NCBI GenBank assembly: GCA_018296165.2
Contig: JACKQL020000026.1
Coordinates: forward strand, 1 to 64,000
Direction: 5' to 3'
Length of the DNA stretch: 64,000 nt
Source: Termitomyces sp. T153
Lineage: Eukaryota > Basidiomycota > Agaricomycetes > Agaricales > Lyophyllaceae
Shown here: one piece after another, positions 20,497-30,540 of the stretch
How positions within the stretch are numbered: position 1 is the first letter of the stretch
Layout: every line of letters starts with the position of its first letter
Translations under genes and position numbers: made by a program
The notes under the pieces: model-generated
Seen by the model: only the letters and a program-made list of their open reading frames with translations
What the model was told of the DNA's origin: nothing
Databases searched by the model: none

Positions 20497-22772
20497 TTAG
20501 CATCCATTGAAGAGGGAGTTGCGAGGGAAGAAGTTTCCTGCCTGTGCCCATGTTGTGAGATTAGGATTGCTATATGCTTGAATATGTCTATGTTATTGAC
20601 GTTGTAAGTCCATTGGCAACATTAAAACAATCAGTGTACATACTTCTGGATATAGGTAGACGTCGGATGATCTGGAGGATCGCAAGTGATGCCGTTCTTT
20701 GTTCCTTCTCGTTGGTATACCCGGACGTAGTCGACGTACATCTTGGAAGGAAACTGTAGATGTTTCCAATCTTGTCTTTGAAACCCAGGAGATATACCCA
20801 GATTCAGAACCAGATACTGTTTTAATGTGAGTCACTCCCAAGCTGAACAAAGTCCGACGAGTACAAACCATTGGTTCCTCCGGTATAAGTCTATTACTGA
20901 CTTGTGATATGGGATCAGCTCCAATAGTGGCCGAGGTTATGGTCCATGTTTCCGAGCCGCCACTATACCATGTGATGTAACCATTCTGGCGCTGTTTCTT
21001 ATCGAAATACCACTCATAACCATAAGCGGCATATCCCGAATCGTTGTAGTTTGCACTGTCGACATAAGAGACCGCGGATACAGCCTGTTGGAATACGCCA
21101 CCCTTATAGCTGTTGAAGCTTGTAATATCAGGGTTAGATATTGTGGTGGCAGGCGACGCGTTATTGAATTGATACTGGAAATTGTATGGCGCGCATTGGA
21201 AGCTTTGAGACACCTGTCCCCGGAACACGCTCACATCGACCTGTGCCTCAAGAATATCAATTTCGGGAACACCCCGTCCATCCGACACTGAAGGTCCAGG
21301 ATGGTCCGAGCCTGGGCATGTGCAAGCAGATAACCGTTGGCCGGGAAGGAAGCTAAGTGGTCCACCCTCAGGGGATCCAGTAGCAGCAGCCGCAGGAGTA
21401 CCATCATGTGCAGTTTGATTTGGGAAAGTACCAAGATCGCACGAATCATAACTGTAAGGCCACATCCCTTCTGTCGTCGCACCATAGCCGGCCCTTCCCT
21501 GGAGGCATGCATGAGATTATACCGATAGACATTAGACGATCGACTGACGAGGTTACCCATAGACCACGCGCCAGGCCATAAGCCAGGCACTTGTGCGCTC
21601 CCCGGTAGACTTACGGAAACCTCAACATAGCCAGTGTTGAAACATAGCTTATTCCATGATTGCATCATACCTTGCGTTTGTTTAGATATGTTCAAAACGT
21701 TGAACGAAGGAACTCACCACTCTTAAAGTTAAGGTCGTGAAAAGTCTCCTCCGTTAGTGTGATAACCAATTTGCCGTTCTGCGTTGTGAGAGCCTAGAGA
21801 CCGATTAATCAATCTTGCCAAAGAGGAGAAGAAGCGCCCGTACATCGGGTGAATACCACTCCAGATCTCCTGTTGGCCTAAAAGAGCATCACGCTCGAAG
21901 TCAGCTTCGCGTACAATTCGCGGGAATAGGGTCAAGCACACCAATAATGAAGGTCCACAGCCTCCCAAAATGGGTCGTCTCCAGGGTAGAATGAACGTCC
22001 ATCGGTATTAAATTCGTCACTGAAAACAAGGTTGTACTTCTTCCCGTCCGAGCCAACACGGGTCAAAGCAGAATCCGGTGTTTCTGCATCAATAAGTTTT
22101 GGCATTCCTGGCAAGACAGGTATCTGTCCTGTCCCATTGATTCCACCGAGGTTGAATCCTGGTCTTGACGATGTTTGGTGGGTATAATGATAGATAACAG
22201 GGAACCCAGCAAAAAGGGTGATCAACCCAACAATAAGAATAATAAGGGCACTCGCATTCAGCCAGCCTCGCAGGGAAAATATCGTAAATGATATATCGTC
22301 GAGGCCGTGAATCTCTGGATTGTGGAGTGCGTCGTCGAGGTCAGGGTCCTTGTCCCATAGGTATTGGGGCACGGTGGACGTATTTTGAACAGGAGGTTTT
22401 TCTGATGGTAGTGCGGACTGTTCTGATGGTGTTGAACTAAATCTTGTGCCATTGTAAACTCCAGCATCTCTGCCATTGTCTGGATGGTACTAGGGGTACG
22501 TGTGTTAGGAGATCCACGAGGCGACAACATCACAAAGGACGTACTGAATAGGGCCCATATCCACCACCAATCGCTCCAGATGCAACGCCCGCAGCAATGG
22601 CCCCTCGTCCTGCCTGTAAGTTTTGATGATTGCTGCTTACAGAAGTATTTCTGGTTGGTGCTCGTGTGTACTGCCGTGAGCCAGAGACACTCATATTTTT
22701 GGTAGGACTCTGTGGAACGGCTGCATATTCTTGAGTGCCAGCCTGGTATGGTGCACGGCGGGTATGAGACAT
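20497..22772 (-). CDS. KRE6: KRE6/SKN1-type beta-1,6-glucan synthesis protein (GH16)
   Basis: A type II membrane protein of the secretory pathway needed for cell-wall beta-1,6-glucan. ATG at 22772 opens [11 protein letters not shown] Ser/Thr/Gln-rich cytoplasmic N-terminus is followed by [16 protein letters not shown] and one TM helix ([19 protein letters not shown]) near 22250-22200. The lumenal SKN1/GH16 domain shows [46 protein letters not shown] and the GH16 catalytic motif PEIDILEAQ (Glu-x-Asp-x-x-Glu) near 21260. It continues with [13 protein letters not shown] and [12 protein letters not shown]. The last exon ends [11 protein letters not shown]. At least seven short introns join in frame: before YHPDN, within HYWPTGD, PD/ALTTQN, S/GMMQ, NL/GRAGYG, PM/YLVLN and Q/KHIQ. 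No lesion was seen. The SKN1 paralogue cannot be excluded. Confidence 0.93.
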
Positions 22773-23568
22773 GGTGGAGAAACGTGAAACGGCTAGATTT
22801 CTAAACTTGGGAGCGTTGGTTCCTCTTGCTATCCAGACTTCCCACGGTCAATTTATATCTTCAAACCCATGATCGCAGTTTTCCTCCTTTCAGGGGAGTT
22901 GTTTCTTTGAAGGGAAAATACCCGGCAAATATTCATAGATATTGTCAGGTGCAGTAACTAGAGACATCCAGGCTGATTAACCTTGTGAAGTTGTGATGTC
23001 GTGAGGTTGTGAGGGTCAAGTGGCCTGCTGGAATAGCAGCTAGCTCACAAGCCTAAAAAGCAATTTCAAAACACTTCCTTCATTCATGGTCTTGTTTGTT
23101 TGTTTCATTTGAGGACCAGTTGAGGAAATTTCCGCTACTCTGTAGTGGGTTCTTGTGGGCTCTATCCAAAAAAACGCTCAAAGGTTGATTCAGATAAGTG
23201 GTCACGTTTTCCGGCCCGAACGGCCCGTTTGTTTTATTTGTTTATTTCGACCGTGAAGGGCGCCCTATCCGGCCGCAACGCCCGCTACTTTCCGCTCTAT
23301 CCATCTTAAAATATTTCAACCGTGAAGGGCGCCCTCATCGGCCGCACAGCCCGCTACTACGGATTTAATCGAGACAATGTAGTTAAATGTTGCTTCGATC
23401 CCTGCTTCGCTTTATATTCAGACTTTCGCGTCCTTCTGTGAACAGTGATCTTATGAGGTCCTTGTGCTTCAATGTTTCTTGTTCTCCCCCTGGGTCAAGG
23501 GCTGTAAAAGGTTCGAGCCCAGTGCATACCGCTTCCTCTTCCTAGATCATCCCAGTAGAAATCTAACC
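22773..23568. promoter_or_regulatory. divergent intergenic region with a GC-rich duplicated block
   Basis: Lies between KRE6 (-) and a conserved gene (+), so it should hold both promoters. A block starting CGACCGTGAAGGGCGCCCT at 23247 recurs at about 23309 as CAACCGTGAAGGGCGCCCT, about 62 bp later. Both copies continue with a related CGGCCGCA..GCCCGCTACT tail. The copies differ at a few CpG sites. Confidence 0.5.
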
Positions 23569-24515
23569 ATGCAACGAGCTGCATCACCCTACCGACCTAC
23601 CTCACCGTATTACCAACCGCTAGCGAACCAACACCGAGACTATCGGCAGACTCCTATTGGACAAGTTCCTACCGATGGATCCCTCGCTTATATGACATCG
23701 GCTGGGAAAGAAGGACAGGTTTTATACCATATATCCAAGTATGTTTTTAATTGTGCTGATTATTCCAGCAATTCATGCCGACACTACTTCACAGCAGTTC
23801 CAGCCAGGTCAGTTCAGTAAACCAGTCAAAAGGACAAAGCTGATCCTTTCGATCTACCCGATCGTCTTAGTTTACTATCTCAAACAATGTTGTGAATTGT
23901 ATGCAATGGGTACCCGTTGAAGTCACCCAGACCCTGCCAACTGGAGTACAACCAGCCAGTAGGGTTAGCCTTCTTCCATTTGAATTCTTATACCTTTGTT
24001 GACAAATAAAATTCTATAGGAACTCGTAGCCATATTCAATTGCAAACCCAGAGATGATTGGTATGTTGTCTGGACTCGAAGAAGTCCTGAATCAACATTG
24101 ACTTTCAATCCTTAGGCGATGACAGAGCGAAGCTGGAGCCAAATGTATGCAAGACCTAGACACAGATCTTATCAATGCTTGACAACTGGATGCACAAAAT
24201 CATGAACTTAATGAAGTTAGTGATAGGCCCTGCAGCCCTCATCCTGGTGTTCATCCAGTAAGTCACTCTGAGGGCCCTTATAGTGTGGGAGCTGCATTTG
24301 GGGCTTATAATAATACTGGAAGGCCTTATTTTGCCATGGAATATCAACCTAGCTCTTCTCTTATACTTGTCCTGCTGAAGCTCCATTTGTCCCACTTGGA
24401 AACTTGCCCTATCATACCACTGACCCTCTGCCTCGTCCAACAATGCCATCTGCAGGTGTCCCTTGTGCTGTTTACTCTGCTGGTCATGTTGGCAGTGTTA
24501 GACCCCAGATATTAA
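23569..24515 (+). pseudogene. conserved basidiomycete Pro/Gln-rich protein, 3' end decayed
   Basis: The ATG at 23569 opens MQRAASPYRPTSPYYQPL, then YRQTPIGQVPTDGSLAYMTSA, which fits a conserved agaricomycete protein of unknown function. After an intron at 23739-23768 the frame needed for QFQPGQFSKPVKRTK is off by one. NVVNCMQWVPVEVTQTLPTG (about 23890-23950) is in a third frame separated by a TAG. Weak Pro-rich pieces (PAEAPFVPLGNLPYHTTD, at about 24380-24430) follow. The first exon is CpG-normal and intact, and decay increases to the right. It may be a gene whose tail was overrun by the neighbouring repeat compartment. Mis-modelled introns are an alternative for the first break only. Confidence 0.5.
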
Positions 24516-24711
24516 AAATTTGTCCCCCACATGTAACAAGGAATGGATGATATCTGCATGCAATGGCTGGTGGCTTAAGAAAGATCTAGAGTAGTCAATG
24601 TATGTACAACACTAGACACAAAAGAACATATGAATCGAGATAATAAATAGCCCTGATAAGATTATAAAAATCAACAGGATCCTTGCTCATTATATGGATG
24701 CTATGAGTCCA

Positions 24712-24915
24712 TCAATTTCCATGCAAGGGATGTGAATGCCACATATCCTTGAAGACTGGAGATAGCCTGGTAAAAACAGAAGTGTGGATACGGAATATTG
24801 AATCACCAACCAATAAAACCAGATTCCCATCAGAAAAAGAAACAAAATGGACATTGGATAATGTTGGTTCTGAGGCCAAAGGATAATAGTGTGCAGGTAG
24901 AGGAAAGATGGACAT
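24712..24915 (-). pseudogene. BTB/POZ domain N-terminal fragment, copy 1
   Basis: The minus frame MSIFPLPAHYYPL leads to FSDGNLVLLVGDSIFRIHTS and VFTRLSPVFKDMW. This matches the start of the BTB domain in a family expanded in mushrooms (SDGN..L......F..H..VL...S.VF.DM). It stops shortly after; the remainder of the BTB fold is not found. A related fragment is at 28227-28415, and a third 5' flank at about 40757-40850. Confidence 0.65.
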
Positions 24916-26013
24916 TGTTGTGGTAGAAAATTGAGTCAAAGGAGATGTGCATGGGAAAAGGAGCATATGAAACAACAGATAAAATCACATGTGATACTCA
25001 AACAAGACAGAAGACATAACATATCAGGAGATCAAAACAGGGAATTGACAAGATAGACAGGTGCAATTATTGAACAGTGCATTGCAGGTCAAGAAACAGC
25101 ATGGACCAATGGGCATTATAGAAATGACAAAAAGAAAACCAATGGAAAACAATGAGCACACAGGAAGAAATGGGCTGGGCAGATCAACGGTCCAGAAAGT
25201 GTGACTTTTTATCTGAATCAACCTTTGAGATTTTTTTTGATAGAGCTACAAGAAACCCACTACATAGTGGTGGGAATTTGAATCCAGGATCCATAAATCT
25301 ATTGCAGCAATATGGTTATTATTCAATAAGTTTATTCATATCTTTGTACTGTTTGCAAATCCATTATAAATTTTTCATACTGGTGCACCATTCATGAATA
25401 ATTAGCACAGAGGTCAATACACTTGCAATCAATCTGGTGTTGATCTCTATGATGTTTCAAGTGGTCTGTTTGTTTACAAATCAAATCAAGGCAAAACTAT
25501 TGTCAGACATAATGAGCATCAGTGATTGTATCTATGTACAAAGGGCAAAATACATGCTTGTGGCAAATGCACCAACATTGTTTTACATCATGTGACTGGA
25601 ATATAATAACATGTACCTTGTCCAATTGTCCATTTTCACATTTTTGCTTGATCCATCACAATCCCTGTCCATATATCTTGGCCCGCATGACTTTTTCTTC
25701 CATCTACTCCCCTTTCTCATTGTAACATATGTCATCCACACACCAAGCATCTGATCCACCCTCACCATTCCTGACTGTCTTTCCACTTTTTTGCATACTT
25801 GGTGTTATATATTTTTGCTCTTTTCAGGTGTTGTGACTAGCTAGCTCATTGTGGTGCTTTTATATATGCTGCTCCTGTAAAAGCTGTGATGGATTTAATA
25901 TAATCAGACATCCTTTCCATGCCAGATCTATCAAGAGCTAAGTGCTATGTAGGTGTTGAATCAACTGCTAGCATATTGATATATGCATTTCATGGAAGCA
26001 GTGTGGCAAGGAG
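24916..26013. repeat. duplicated non-coding segments
   Basis: No gene recognised. Three parts have relatives elsewhere. 24900-25000 resembles the BTB 5' flank at 28405-28500. 25140-25275 resembles 40990-41135, including GATCAA.GGTCCA and a CCCACTAC hairpin. 25395-25640 is a diverged direct repeat of about 29085-29285 (shared GAATAATTAGCACA, GAGGTCAATACA, GTGGCAAA). This points to old segmental duplication. Confidence 0.6.
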
Positions 26014-28215
26014 CTAGCTTCCTTGACCTTTATGTGACCATTTAAGTGCAGTGCATAAAAGCTGATGAATGTCAAAGAGTGCAGGATCATCTGTACAGCC
26101 TGTCAGTTCTTTCCAGCATATGTGTCCTACCTCTACCAGAGACTCAAATGTTGCCATGCCTCTGGTCAGGTTGAGCATGGGAAGCACATTCCATTGAGAA
26201 AGAGTTTGTCTGGGCAAGTCAAGCAACCCAACCATGCCACAATTCATTGTCTCCATCAGAGGGACCAGGAACTGCTTCTGCTTCTCCAGAGTATGGATCT
26301 TTACATATGAGCCAACTTCTAGATGGTTCATAGAAAGTGAGACAAAGTCTGCATAGTTGGGATAGAGCATGATGTTGATATGCCTGTCTCATACTTGAGA
26401 CAGGTTAAAAGAACTAGAAAAAACTGAGCTTACCAAATTAAACAAGCTGAAAACTGTAAGCTTGAGTAAGATGCCAAAAACTGTAGGCATAAAAACATAC
26501 CTAGTAAAATAAGAATCACTGAAGAACCCAAAAAGCATGTATGCAGCAATGCTAGCAGGATCTATGACATCAAGAACAGAGGCTGGTCATACATTTGATT
26601 GACAATTAATGGCTGTGCTTAGCAAAACTGGCTAGAAAGCTAACTGATGCTGAGGACAGCTATGGACATCTAAACGCAACAATAAAACCCTACCTCCCTT
26701 TGATACCATATGCCAGACCACCTGAGATTCAAGCTGGCTGCCATATGAACCATGCAAAGCCTATTAAAGAGAAGTTAGATGGAAAAAGAGTAAGAGAAAA
26801 GAGGTTGGACAAATGAAAAACTGAGTAATGCTAACCCAGCATGTCATCTCATACAAACAACCAATAAGAAAGAAAGGCCAAGGAAAACCATGCAGTACAG
26901 CCATGGGCACACATAGAAAACACTCTGGCCCATGCACACACAACAAGCTATAAAAAGAGAGAAGAATTAGGGGAGGGAACAAGCAATGGTATACCATGGC
27001 TTGGCTAGCCCCAAGGAGTGGCTATCTTAGGCTTATGAGTATTTAGTTGGTTCAGGTTTTTGAATTATATATATTTTGGACCCATTCAATAGTTTGAGGC
27101 CATCTCAACTAGTGAATAAATCAATTTAAATTTATATCTACAACTGTAATGTCTACATGAGCTTTCATATAACTTAAGCCTCCAAAACTCTGTGAAAACA
27201 AAGTTTGATCCATTGATCTGATCAATTGATAGCATCAAAACTTACATTTCACATCAATGTATCCATGAAGGTACACAAGTTCAATGAAATACTTCTTCCA
27301 GTATTTTGTCCATTTGTTCAAGTGGACATTTGGCACAATGGTTTCATCAAGCTTAAAGGGGGATCTGGACAGGCGGAGAGGGAGATAGGCATGGAATTTA
27401 CACCAGTGTTCAGGGAAATAGATTGCACCCCAGCTACATGGGATGGATGAGAGGTATGGAGTAGTAGGATCAGAAATTCCATGGTTGTTGAACAGAGTGC
27501 ATGTGTTAAAGAGATGATGCCCTTCAGGTGGTAGTTCAACATTCTTTTGCTGGTACAGGCTGATGCCAAACATGAGTGGAGATCTATTTCTTGGATTGCT
27601 GTACCTGAAAAAAGTATGAGCAAAACTCTGTCCCATATGGATTTGAGACAAGAGGACCTACCTATATCAGAGAAGAGACATCTTTGCCCAAGCATAGAAC
27701 AGTGGTGAAAGTTCCACATCATCTTCAAGAAGCAGACCATATATATCATTAGAACCAGGATACCAAGACTCAACAACGGCTTGCATGAGTCCACCCTGAA
27801 TGATATGGTGATGTAAGAAAATGGTCCTGTGTGGCCAGTGTACATTTTGTACAATTTTCAAAGTTTCATCATCTGCAGATTGTTTGACATTGATTCATAA
27901 GTCTACTGTGTCACCATAGATATGAGTTTTGTTCAGGGACTTGAAAAGCCATATAAAGGAGAGAGGTCTGTTGTTTGTGATGATGCTGATATCAATTTGA
28001 GGTAGATCCCAGTCTAATGAAATTATAGTGTATATCTTTAGCTTTTCAAGAATGGTAGAGAGCTAATGCACTTTTCCATTCAGAGAGTGAAAGAGAGCCC
28101 ATCCATTCTGTATGGGGAAGGTCAATGTGAGGGAGTCAAACAGAAATGCTGCCTTTGCAGAAGTTGGTCATCAAGTCCATAGCAAGATTAGTAAATCTGT
28201 TGTCCTTTTGGAGGC
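26014..28215 (-). pseudogene. GT2-like glycosyltransferase pseudogene
   Basis: Pieces in several minus frames follow a family of fungal glycosyltransferase-2-like proteins. PQIDISIITNNRPLSFIW is near 27990. WPHRTIFLHHH, GGLMQAVVESWYP and the acidic motif LLLEDDVELSPLFY lie at 27840-27700. PPEGHHLFNTCTL and SIPCSWGAIYFPEHW lie at 27540-27410, and WKKYFIELVYLHGY at about 27290-27240. LYPNYADFVSLSMNHLEVGS lies at 26360-26300, with a tail to 26014. A gap of about 900 bp (26371-27234) between the last two blocks holds no homologous sequence that I can see. Stops and frame changes throughout make it non-functional. In intact relatives the enzyme would transfer a sugar from a nucleotide donor; the acceptor is unknown. 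Confidence 0.7.
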
Positions 28216-28226
28216 TTAGGATGATA

Positions 28227-28415
28227 TTAGCTGGGGTAGCACATCACCTCAAATGCTGATGAAAGTGTGGTGAAAACCAAGGCATAAACATAAAAACTCG
28301 AATTGCCTATCAGCAGAACTAGGTTGCCATCATAGAGACAGACAGAAGTGACATCAGATAGTATAGGATTGGTAGAGAGAGGGTGATAGCAAACAGGTAG
28401 GGGAAAAAGGGACAT
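28227..28415 (-). pseudogene. BTB/POZ domain N-terminal fragment, copy 2
   Basis: The frame MSLFPLPVCYHPLSTNPILS followed by LYDGNLVLLIGNSSFYVYAL and VFTTLSSAFEVM parallels the 24712-24915 fragment residue by residue. The 5' flank (AAAAGGGACATTGCAGCAGG, read on plus) is shared with 40770-40830. Only the first ~60 residues remain. Confidence 0.6.
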
Positions 28416-28629
28416 TGCAGCAGGTTAAGGACAAGATCCAGAAGTAAAGGGGGCATATGGAATGTCCCCCTAATCATGCACACATAGCAACAATATTTCT
28501 TGACCTCATGATGGTATGTAAGTATTACATTCAATACAACACAAGTAGACATCTGTGACTAGACATACATGCACTGTTGTGTTAACTATGGCACTATTCT
28601 ACAGGACATTTCCCATTGCAATCAATTGG

Positions 28630-29053
28630 TTTCATCCTGGAGAACTGGTGAGGACAATCAGTATGAATCTTGTTGACTTGTCTGAAAACCAAATATCTTA
28701 GGTATGGGTATTGGGAGATGATTCAAAAACAAAGGATGTTTTGTCCATCAAGGTGCCTATGAGTAGAACAAGAAGACTTTGTACACTTTTTAACAATCAA
28801 ATTGGGACGTTGAATGCTATTTGAGATGCAGACAAAAAAGAAGAATTGGAGTCTGCAATGGTGAGATAAATTATTGAACTGTCCACTTATGTTCATTGTG
28901 ATAGGATGTAACTGTTTGCAAATGGGTATAAAATGCTGATGGAGATGAGATGATGTGAAAGACCATATCATTGTTCATATGCTTCCAAAATATGGGGTAA
29001 GTGAAATTCATCTTCATTTGTCTTGTACTCAGGCCAATTTAATGTTGTTAGAA
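28630..29053. repeat. inverted repeat arm, left (partner 37579-38003)
   Basis: About 420 bp match the reverse complement of 37579-38003, from CCTGGAGAACTGGTGAGGAC to TTAATGTTGTTAGAACCCA, with scattered differences. The partner lies in a minus-strand reading frame (ARCPGELVRTISMNLVDLS). Confidence 0.85.
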
Positions 29054-29084
29054 CCCACTACTTACTGCTCTATTTCTTATGAAA

Positions 29085-29285
29085 TATTAATGAATAATTA
29101 GCACAATCAGCACTGAGGTCAATACAGCTGCAATCAATTTGGTTCTGACTTCTATGATCTTTCAAGTGGTAAGTTTGTTTCAAAAACACATCAATGCAGA
29201 CTTATTGTTGGATAGCATGTGGCAAACACATTCATGTGATATTACATCTTGTGACCAAAATACAATGACATGTGACCAGCATATA
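29085..29285. repeat. diverged direct repeat of 25395-25640
   Basis: Shares GAATAATTAGCACA, GAGGTCAATACA, GATCTTTCAAGTGG-like and TGGCAAA.CAC words in the same order as 25395-25640. Just left of copia B. No coding potential recognised. Confidence 0.6.
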
Positions 29286-29357
29286 GTGTTATGTCTAATT
29301 GGTATGGAGATATATCTATTCAAGGATACTTATCACAAGTAATTTTCACATAGTTAC

Positions 29358-29614
29358 TGTTGAGGATACATGGTAATCAGTTATGTAATCTCCATATGTT
29401 TCTTTTTTTGTTACCATCACACCTCAGTGCTCTACAATTACTGAGGTGTAAGTTGCTATATTCTATAACCATCTCTCATTACTCATTGTACCAGTATCTA
29501 CCTCTATTGTCAGATACATACACAATATATTTAGTGCTCTACAATCACTGAGGTTATCTACTTCTATTGTCAGTTCTTATCACTTTGTTCCCTCAAGACC
29601 AGTCCTGCTTAAGA
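29358..29614 (+). repeat. copia B 5' LTR
   Basis: Begins TGTTGAGGATAC and ends CTGCTTAAGA. It carries two internal copies of a GTGCTCTACAAT.ACTGAGGT word. It matches 34007-34263 over its full length with scattered C/T and G/A changes. Confidence 0.93.
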
Positions 29615-30540
29615 GGTTATGGGACCCAAAGATACCTACAATGTTTTGACCACAAAACTCACCGTTCTAAGACTTGTGTCTGATGAATTGAACTGAATGT
29701 TCTACCAGGAATGTATCATCAATGCAATCACATCCAAAAAACTATGTTGCCACATTGTTGGTACCGTGCAAAAACCAGTTTTGCTCATTGCGAGCAATGG
29801 CTCCTTCTTTATTGACAACAAATCAAAAACTTCTTTATCAGACAAGGAGGTTGAGGAGCACAAGGACAAGATTTAAGACTGGCTTCAGAAGGAAGCAACA
29901 GTCCATGACATAATATATGCCACCATTGATCAGTCTACAAGCTTGCATCTATCCATGGCAATAGAGGCACAATGTTTGAGACTAACCTTCTTGCTTGACT
30001 ACAGAACTCAAGGTTCATTGAAAATGGTGAAGTTAGCATGCATGATCACCTTACCTTGCAAACTGCATCATTCTTAAGGAACACCTTGCCAAAATTGACT
30101 GCCCCCTATCCAATGCCTCTTTTGCCAGTTATATCTGTACATCACTATTACTTGCACCTTCTTTCAAACCCCTACTCATGACACTTACTACAAATGTCTG
30201 TATTGCCAAAGAGCCTGTGTCCAGTCAAGATCTTATCTGGCACATAAATGAGGAAGCCAACAATGCTGCCATTGAAGATAGCATCAATCAGCATCACAAG
30301 GCAATGATTGCAGCTCATGCCAAAGCCAAAGGTGAGTTGAAGGACACCAAGAAGAAGTCTAAGGGTAAAGGCAAGGATAAGCATCACTGTAGCAATTGTG
30401 ATAAGGACGGGCATACCAATGATCAATGTTTTGAAGAAGGTAGGGGCATGGCAGGAAAGGCACCTAATTGGTGGGTCAAGAAGCACAAGGGTAAAGACAT
30501 GGCAAAGTCAACCAATGCTGCTGAGGCTGAGGACAAAGAC
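29615..30540 (+). pseudogene. copia B PBS and gag remnant
   Basis: The PBS GGTTATGGG contains the only plausible gag ATG (29619): the frame MGPKDTYNVLTTKLTVLRL begins there, and the upstream frame is closed by the TAA in CTTAAG. Homology to copia C gag continues (WLQKEATVHDIIYAT near 29890), then through further stops and frames into the zinc knuckle CSNCDKDGHTNDQC (about 30390-30430), a CCHC nucleic-acid-binding motif. Gag-like UBN2 type, non-functional as read. Confidence 0.85.

Noticed and set aside
29358..29614. Two independent solo LTRs at 29358 and 34007
   Set aside because: They share length and ends, are flanked by a near-identical duplication (GTTAC/GTTAT) and enclose gag-pol in the right order, so they are the two ends of one element.
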